From Synchiropus splendidus (taxonomy: Eukaryota > Chordata > Actinopteri > Syngnathiformes > Callionymidae): a stretch of 64,000 bases of DNA. The stretch lies in the NCBI RefSeq assembly GCF_027744825.2, contig NC_071349.1, forward strand, positions 2,728,001 to 2,792,000, written 5' to 3'. A model generated the notes under the pieces. That model was given only the letters and a program-made list of their open reading frames with translations. It searched no databases and was not told where the DNA came from. The translations under genes were made by a program, and so were the position numbers. Positions within the stretch are counted from its first letter, which is position 1. The number at the start of each line of letters is the position of its first letter. Positions 57,337 through 64,000 of this stretch are shown here, piece after piece.

Positions 57337-60300
57337 GTAGTTGCACATCAAATCTAAGCTGTCTGAAGTGTTTTTCCAAAGTTATCAACATTTTTATGTT
57401 TGGCGTTCCGGAACCCACCTTATCTCAGGCTGAAAACGCGTTTTCGGCATTGTGCCATAACTTTGCAGGGAAGCTTCAGAACATGAAATTTTAACCTCCC
57501 ACTATAGCAGAAAGGGTCTTTCTAGTAGTTGCACATCAAATCTAAGATGTCTGAATTGTTTTGACAAACTTATCAACATTTTTATGTTTGGCGTTCCGGA
57601 ATCGACCTTGTCTCATGCAGAAAACGCATTTTCTGCATTGTGCCATAACTTTGCAAGGAAGCTTCAGAACATGAAATTTTCACCTCCCACTACACCAGAA
57701 AGGGTCTTTCTAGTAGTTGCACATCAAATCTAAGCTGTCTGATGTGTTTTTCCAAAGTTATCAACATTTTTATGTTTGGCGTTCCGGAATCGACCTTATC
57801 TCAAGCTGAAAACGCGTTTTCTGCATTGTGCCATAACTTTGCAGGGAAGCTTCAGAACATGAAATTTTAACCTCCCACTATAGCAGAAAGGGTCCTTGTA
57901 GTAGTTGCACATCAAATCTAAGATGTCTGAAGTGTTTTCCCAAAGTTATCAACATTTTTATGTTTGGCGTTCCGGAATCGACCTTATCTCAGGCAGAAAA
58001 CACTTTTTAGGCTTTGTGCCATAACTTTGCAGGGAAGCTTCAGAAAATGAAAATTTCACCTCCCACTATAGCAGAAAGGGTATTTCTAGTAGTTGCACAT
58101 CAAATCTAAGCTGTCTGAAGTGTTTTTCGGAAGTTATCAACATTTTTATGTTTGGCGTTCCAGAATCGACCTTATCTCAGTCTGAAAACGCGTTGTCTGC
58201 ATTGTGCCATAACTTTGCACTGAAGCTTCCGAACATGAAATTTTAACCTCCCACTATAGCAGAAAGGGTCTTTCTAGTAGTTGCACATCAAATCTAAGAT
58301 GTCTGAAGTGTTTTCTGAAAGTTATCAACATTTTTATGTTTGGCGTTCCGGAATCGACCTTATCTCAGGCAGAAAACGCTTTTTACGCTTTGTGCCATAA
58401 CTTCGCAGGGAAGCTTCAGAAAAAGAAATTTTCACCTCCCACTATAGCAGAAAGGGTTTTTCTAGTAGTTGCACATCAAATCTAAGCTGTCTGAAGTGTT
58501 TTTCCAAAGTTATGAACATTTTTATGTTTGGCGTTCCGGAATCCACCTTGTCTCAGGCTGAAAACGCATTTTCTGCATTGTGCCATAACTTTGCAAGGAA
58601 GCTTCAGAACATGAAATTTTCACCTCCCACTATACCAGAAAGGGTCTTTCTAGTAGTTGCACATCAAATCTAAGCTGTCTGATGTGTTTTTCCAAAGTTA
58701 TCAAAATTTTTATATTTGGCGTTCCGGAATCGACCTTATCTCAGGCTGAAAACGCGTTTTACGCATTGTGCCATAACTTTGCAGGGAAGCTTCAGAACAT
58801 GAAATTTTCACGTCCCACTATAGCAGAAAGGGTCTTTCTAGTAGTTGCACATCAAATCTAAGCTGTCTGAAGTGTTTTTCGAAAGTTATCAACATTTTTA
58901 TGTTTGGCGTTCCGGAACCCACCTTATCTCAAGCTGAAAACGCGTTTTCTGCATTGTGCCATAACTTTGCAGGGAGGCTTCAGAACATGAAATGTTCACC
59001 TCCCACTATAGCAGAAAGGGTTTTTCTAGTAGTTGCACATCAAATCTAAGCTGTCTGAAGTGTTTTTCCAAAGTTATCAACATTTTTATGTTTGGCGTTC
59101 CGGAACCCACCTTATCTCAGGCTGAAAACGCGTTTTCGGCATTGTGCCATAACTTTGCAGGGAAGCTTCAGAACATGAAATTTTCACGTCCCACTTTAGC
59201 AGAAAGGGTCTTTCTCGTAGTTGCACATCAAATCTATGCTGTCTGAAGTGTTTTTCGAAAGTTATCAACATTTTTATGTTTGGCGTTCCGGAATCGACCT
59301 TATCTCAGGATGAAAAATCGTTTTCTGTATTGTCCCATAACTTTGCAGGGAAGATTCAGAACATGAAATTTTCACGTCCCACTATAGCAGAAAGGGTCTT
59401 TCTAGTATTTGCACATCAAATCTAAGCTGTCTGAAGTGTTTTTCCAAGGTTATCAACATTTTTATCTTTGGCGTTCCGGAACCCACCTTATCTCAGGCTG
59501 AAAACGCGTTTTCTGCATTGTGCCATAACTTTGAAGGAAAGCTTCAGAACATGAAAGTTTCACGTACCACTAGAGCAGAAATTGTCTTTCTAGTAGTTGC
59601 ACATCAAATATAAGCTGTCTGAAGTGTTTTTCCAAAGTTATCAACATTTTTATGTTTAGCGTTCTGGAACCCACCTTATCTCAGGCTGGAAACGTGTTTT
59701 CTGCATTGTGCCATCACTTTGCAGGGAAGCTTCCGAACATGAAATTTACACATTCCACTACAGCAAAAAGGGTCTTTCTGGTAGTTGCACATCAAATCTA
59801 AGCTGTCTGAAGTGGTTTTCCAAAGTTATCAACATTTTTATGTTTGGCGTTCCGGAACCCACCTTATTTCAGGCTGAAAACGTGTTTTCTGCATTGTGCC
59901 ATAATTTTGAAGGAAAGCTTCAGAACATGAAATTTTCACCTCCCACTATAGCAGAAAGGGTCTTTCTAGTAGTTGCACATAAAATCTAAGCTGTCTGACG
60001 TCTTTTTCGAAAGTTATCAACATTTTTATGTTTGGCGTTCCAGAATCGACCTTTTCTCAGGATGAAAATGCGTTTTCTGCATTGTCCCATAACTTTCCAG
60101 GGAAGCTTCAGAACAAGAAATTTTAACCTCCCACTAGAGCAGAACGGTTCTTTCTAGTAGTTGCACATCAAATCTAAGCTGTCTGAAGTGTTTTTCGATA
60201 GTTATCAACATTTTTACGTTTGGCGTTTGGGAACCCACCTTATCTCAGGCTGAAAACGCGTTTTCTGCATTGTGCCATAACTTCTCAGGGAAGCTTCAGA

Positions 60301-63300
60301 ACATGAAATGTTCACCTCCCACTATAGCAGAAAGGGTTTTTCTAGTAGTTGCACATCAAATCTAAGCTGTCTGAAGTGTTTTTCCAAAGTTATCAACATT
60401 TTTATGTTTGGCCTTCCAGAATCGACCTTATCTCAGGCTGAAAACGCGTTTTACGCATTGTGCCATAACTTTGCAGGGAAGCATCAGAAAATGAAATTTT
60501 ACCTCCCACTATAGCAGAAAGCGTCTTTCTAGTAGTTGCACGTCAAATCTAAGCTGTCTGAAGTTTTTTTCGGAAGTTATCAACATTTTTATGTTTGGCG
60601 TTCCAGAATCGACCTTATCTCAGGCTGAAAACGCGTTGTCTGCATTGTGCCATAACTTTGCATGGAAGCTTCCGAACATGAAATTTTAACCTCCCACTAT
60701 AGCAGAAAGGGTCTTTCTAGTAGTTGCACATCAAATCTAAGCTGTCTGAAGTGTTTTTCCAAAGTTATCAACATTTTTATGTTTGGCGTTCAAGAACCCA
60801 CCTTATCTCAAGCTGAAAACGCGTTTTCTGCATTGTGCCATAACTTCGCAGGGAAGCTTCAGAACATGAAATGTTCACCTCCCACTATAGCAGAAGGCGT
60901 CTTTCTAGTAGTTGCACGTCAAATCTAAGCTGTCTGAAGTGTTTTTCGAAAGTTTTCAACATTTTTATGTTTGGCGTTCCAGAATCGACCTTATCTCAGG
61001 CTGAAAACGCGTTGTCTGCATTGTGCCATAACTTTGCATGGAAGCTTCCGAACATGAAATTTTAACCTCCCACTTTGGCAGAAAGGGTCTTTCTAGTAGT
61101 TGCACATCAAATCTAAGATGTCTGAAGTGTTTTCCGAATGTTATCAACATTTTTATGTTTGGCGTTCCGGAATCGACCTTATCTCAGGCAGAAAACGCTG
61201 TTCACGCTTTGTGCCATAACTTTGCAGGGAAGCTTCAGAAAATGAAATTTTCACCTCCTACTATAGCAGAAAGGGTTTTTCTAGTAGTTGCACAGCAAAT
61301 CTAAGCTGTCTGAAGTGTTTTTCCAAAGTTACGAACATTTTTATGTTTGGCGTTCCGGAATCAACCTTATCTCAGGCTGAAAACGCATTTTCTGCATTGT
61401 GCCATAACTTTGCAAGGAAGCTTCAGAACATGAAATTTTAACCTCCCACTATAGCAGAAAGGGCCATTCTAGTAGTTGCACATCAAATCTAAGCTGTCTG
61501 ATGTGTTTTTCCAAAGTTATCAACATTTTTATGTTTGTCGTTCCGGAATCGACATTATCTCAGGCTGAAAACGCGTTTTACGCATTGTGCCATTACTTTG
61601 CAGGGAAGCTTCAGAACATGAAATTTTCACGTCCCACTATAGCAGAAAGGGTCTTTCTAGTATTTGCACATCAAATCTAAGCTGTCTGAAGTGTTTTTCG
61701 AAAGTTATCAATATTTTTATGTTTGGCGTTCCGGAACCCACTTTATCTCAAGCTGAAAACGCGTTTTCTGCATTGTGCCATAGCTTTGCAAGGAAGCTTC
61801 AGAACATGAAATTTTCACCTCCCACTATAGCAGAAAGGGTCTTTCTAGTAGTTGCACATCAAATCTAAGCTGTCTGAAGTGTTTTTCGAAAGTTATCAAC
61901 ATTTTTATGTTTGGCGTTCCTGAACCCACCTTATCTCAGGCTGAACACGCGTTTTCTGCATTGTGCCATAACTTTGCAGGGAAGCTTCAGGACATGAAAT
62001 TTTCACCTCCCACAATAGCCGAAAGCGTCTTTCTAGTAGTTGCACATCACATCTAAGCTGTCTGAAGTGTTTTTCCAAAGTTATGAACATTTTTATGTTT
62101 GGCGTTCCGGAATCAACCTTATCGCAGACTGAAAAGGCGTTTTCTGCATTGTGCCATAACTTTGCAGGGAGGCTTCAGAACATGAAATGTTCACCTCCCA
62201 CTATAGCAGAAAGGGTCTTTCTAGTAGTTGCACATCAAATCTAAGCTGTCTGAAGTGTTTTTCAGAAGTTATCAACATTTTTATGTTTGGCGTTCCAGAA
62301 TCGACCTTATCTCAGGCTGAAAACGCGTTGTCTGCATTGTGCCATAACTTTGCATGGAAGCTTCCGAACATGAAATTTTAACCTCCCACTATAGCAGAAA
62401 GGGTCTTTCTAGTAGTGGCACATCAAATCTAAGCTGTCTGATGTGTTTTTCCAAAGTTATCAACATTTTTATGTATGCCGTTCTAGAATCTACCTTTTCT
62501 CAGGCTGAAAACGCGTTTTCTGCATTGTGCCATAACTTTGCAGGGAACCTTTAGAACATGAAATTTTCACCTCCCACTATAGCAGAAAGGGTGTTTCTAG
62601 TAGTTGCACATCAAATCTAAGCTGTCTGAAGTGTAATTCCAAAGTGATCAACATTTTTACGTTTGGCGTTCCGGAACCCACCTTATCTCAAGCTGAAAAC
62701 GCGTTTTCTGCATTGTGCCATAACTTTGCAGGGAGGCTTCAGAACATGAAATGTTCACCTCCCACAATAGCAGAAAGGGTCTTTCTAGTAGTTGCACATC
62801 AAATCTAAACTGACTGAAGTGTTTTTCGAAAGTTATCAACATTTTTATGTTTGGCGTTCCAGAATCGACCTTGAAAACGTGTTGTCTGCATTGTGCCATA
62901 ACTTTGCATAGAAGCTTCCGAACATGAAATTTTAACCTCCCACTATAGCAGAAAGGGTCCATCTAGTAGTTGCACATCAAATCTAAGATGTCTGATGTGT
63001 TTTTCCAAAGTTATCGACATTTTTATGTTTGGCGATCCGGAATCGACCTTATCTCACGATGAAATATCGTTTTCTGCGTTGTCCCATAACTTTCCAGGGA
63101 AGCTTCAGAACATGAAATTTTGACCTCCCACTATAGCAGAAAGGGTCTTTCTAGTAGTTGCACATCAAATCTAAGCTGTCTGAAGTGTTTTTCGAAAGTT
63201 ATCAACATTTTTATGTTTGGCGTTCCAGAATCGACCTTATCTCAGGCTGAAAACGCGTTGTCTGCATTGTGCCATAACATTGCAGGGAAGCTTCAGAGCA

Positions 63301-63862
63301 TGAAATTTTAACATCCCACTGTAGCAGAAAGGGTCTTTCTAGTAGTTGCACATTAAATCTAATCTGTCTGAAGTGTTTTTCGAAAGTTATCAACACTTTT
63401 ATGTTTGGCGTTCCGAAACCCACCTTATCTCAGGCTGAAAACGCGTTTTACGCATTGTGCCATAACTTTGCATAAAGCTTCAGAACATGAAATTTTCACC
63501 TCCCACTATAGCAGAAAGGGTCTTTCTAGTAGTTGCACTTTAAATCTAAGCTGTCTGAAGTGTTTTTCGAAAGTTATCAACATTTTTATGTTTGGCGTTC
63601 CGGAACCCACCTTATCTCAGGCTGAAAACGCGTTTCCTGCATAGTGGCATAACTTTGCAGGGAAGCTTCAGAACATGAAATTTTCACCTCCCACTACAGC
63701 AGAAAGGGTCTTTCTAGTAGTTTCACATGAAATCTAAGCTGTCTGAAGTGTTTTTCCAAAGTTTTCAACATTTTTTTGTTTGGCGTTCCGGAACCCACCT
63801 TATGTCAGGCTGAACACCCGTTATCTGCATTGTGCCATAACTTTGCAGGGAAGCTTCAGAAA
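57337..63862 (+). repeat. Mixed-type satellite block to the right edge
   Basis: Types resemble both the first 15 kb and the central core. There are TTGTCTGC monomers at 58.2, 60.6, 61.0, 62.3, 62.9 and 63.3 kb, several ending CATGGAAGCTTCC. CAGGATGAAAAATCG occurs near 59.3 kb and TTATGAAC with AAAGGCG at 62.07 kb. The tail (GTTTCCTGCAT, ACTACAGCAG, TTTCACATGAAATC, TTTTTTTGTTTGGC) matches 11.74-11.89 kb. A 1-bp loss lies at about 60500 and a 10-bp loss at about 62872. No gene is present. Confidence 0.8.
62862..62882 (+). other. 10-bp deletion removing the TCAGGCTGA dyad
   Basis: GACCTTGAAAACG replaces the normal stretch in which TATCTCAGGC lies between CCTT and the palindrome. The monomer from 62746 to 62923 is therefore 178 bp. 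Confidence 0.9.
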
Positions 63863-64000
63863 ATGAAATTTTCACCCCCCACTATAGCAGAAATGGTCTG
63901 TCTTGTAGTTGCACATCAAATCTAAGCTGTCTGAAGTGTTTTTCCAAAGTTATCAACATATTTATGTTTGGCGTTCCGGAACCCACCTTATCTCAGGCTG
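63863..64000 (+). repeat. Partial monomer at right edge
   Basis: The last 138 bp run from ATGAAAT to TCTCAGGCTG of a normal AACCCACC monomer, so the array continues beyond the window. Confidence 0.95.

Larger units (their letters stand above)
1..64000. repeat. Tandem satellite array, ~188-bp monomer, 339 units, all head to tail
   Basis: The same unit repeats from the first base to the last. With ATGAAAT as position 1, monomer starts fall at 170, 546, 922, 1110 and so on up to 63863. The 63693 bp between first and last start equal 339 x 188 minus 39, and I could trace that deficit to individual small indels. No inverted monomer, spacer, poly-A tail, target-site duplication or foreign insert was seen. 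The consensus is about 40% G+C. In eukaryotes such arrays form centromeric, pericentromeric or subtelomeric heterochromatin. The period is close to one nucleosome plus linker. Which chromosomal role applies here cannot be told from sequence alone, and the family is not one I recognise. Confidence 0.98.

Noticed and set aside
1..64000. CRISPR array
   Set aside because: The repeats are 188 bp and contiguous, with no unique spacers.
1..64000. CENP-B box
   Set aside because: No match to the TTCGnnnnAnnCGGG core was found in the consensus on either strand. The TTCGAAAGTTATC variant fails at the required A and the CGGG.
1..64000. Telomeric repeats or rDNA spacer
   Set aside because: No TTTAGGG/TTAGGG runs and no rRNA-like sequence were seen.

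Overview
The window is one uninterrupted array of a single tandem satellite DNA. The monomer is about 188 bp with about 40% G+C in my hand-built consensus. All copies lie head to tail on the same strand. I see no real gene, RNA gene, CRISPR array, transposon insertion or non-repeat spacer anywhere in the 64 kb. Taking the ATGAAAT motif as monomer position 1, monomer starts run from 170 to 63863. That is 339 monomer units with a net length drift of only -39 bp, plus a partial unit at each edge. An array like this points to eukaryotic nuclear heterochromatin, either centromeric/pericentromeric or subtelomeric. The general look (motifs such as CATAACTTT, HindIII site, CpG decay) reminds me of plant satellites, but I do not recognise the family and cannot name the organism.

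The short open reading frames that fill the array are by-products of the repeat. The unit length (188 = 3 x 62 + 2) shifts the frame at every monomer, and a TAA in the unit closes each frame after about 1.3 monomers. The consensus carries several dyads: GAAAACGCGTTTTC, TTCCGGAA, GAAGCTTC (HindIII), AGAAAG-3 nt-CTTTCT, and a 9-bp inverted repeat with a 71-bp spacer. All five consensus CpGs lie between monomer positions 110 and 146, and the commonest subtype differences fall on them.

Layout. (1) 1-9790: ordered diagnostic monomers repeated as 10-, 12- and 5-mers, including three EcoRI-palindrome monomers and two monomers with a 2-bp deletion. (2) 9791-12930: a diverged, indel-rich zone with a 37-bp deletion. 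(3) 12930-17879: mixed monomers and rearranged fragments of the next block. (4) 17880-25215: a 19-mer unit (3574 bp) followed by a 20-mer version (3762 bp). (5) 25216-42570: the most homogeneous part. It holds a 7-mer higher-order repeat (1316 bp) in three copies at 32531-36290, a second 6/7-mer pair at 38170-40613, and a 1-kb segment duplicated 10.9 kb away. (6) 42570-58000: older, more diverged monomers with subtypes shared with zone 2, plus a 1224-bp segment repeated with no difference seen, 4326 bp apart. (7) 58000-64000: mixed monomers, ending in types that match 11.7-12.1 kb.

The main biological signal is the record of array evolution. Nested higher-order repeats differ by single hybrid monomers whose switch points I could place to about 20-30 bp. 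Homogeneity changes abruptly at about 9.79 kb and 42.57 kb. All statements are from reading by eye; identities and subtype counts were not computed.
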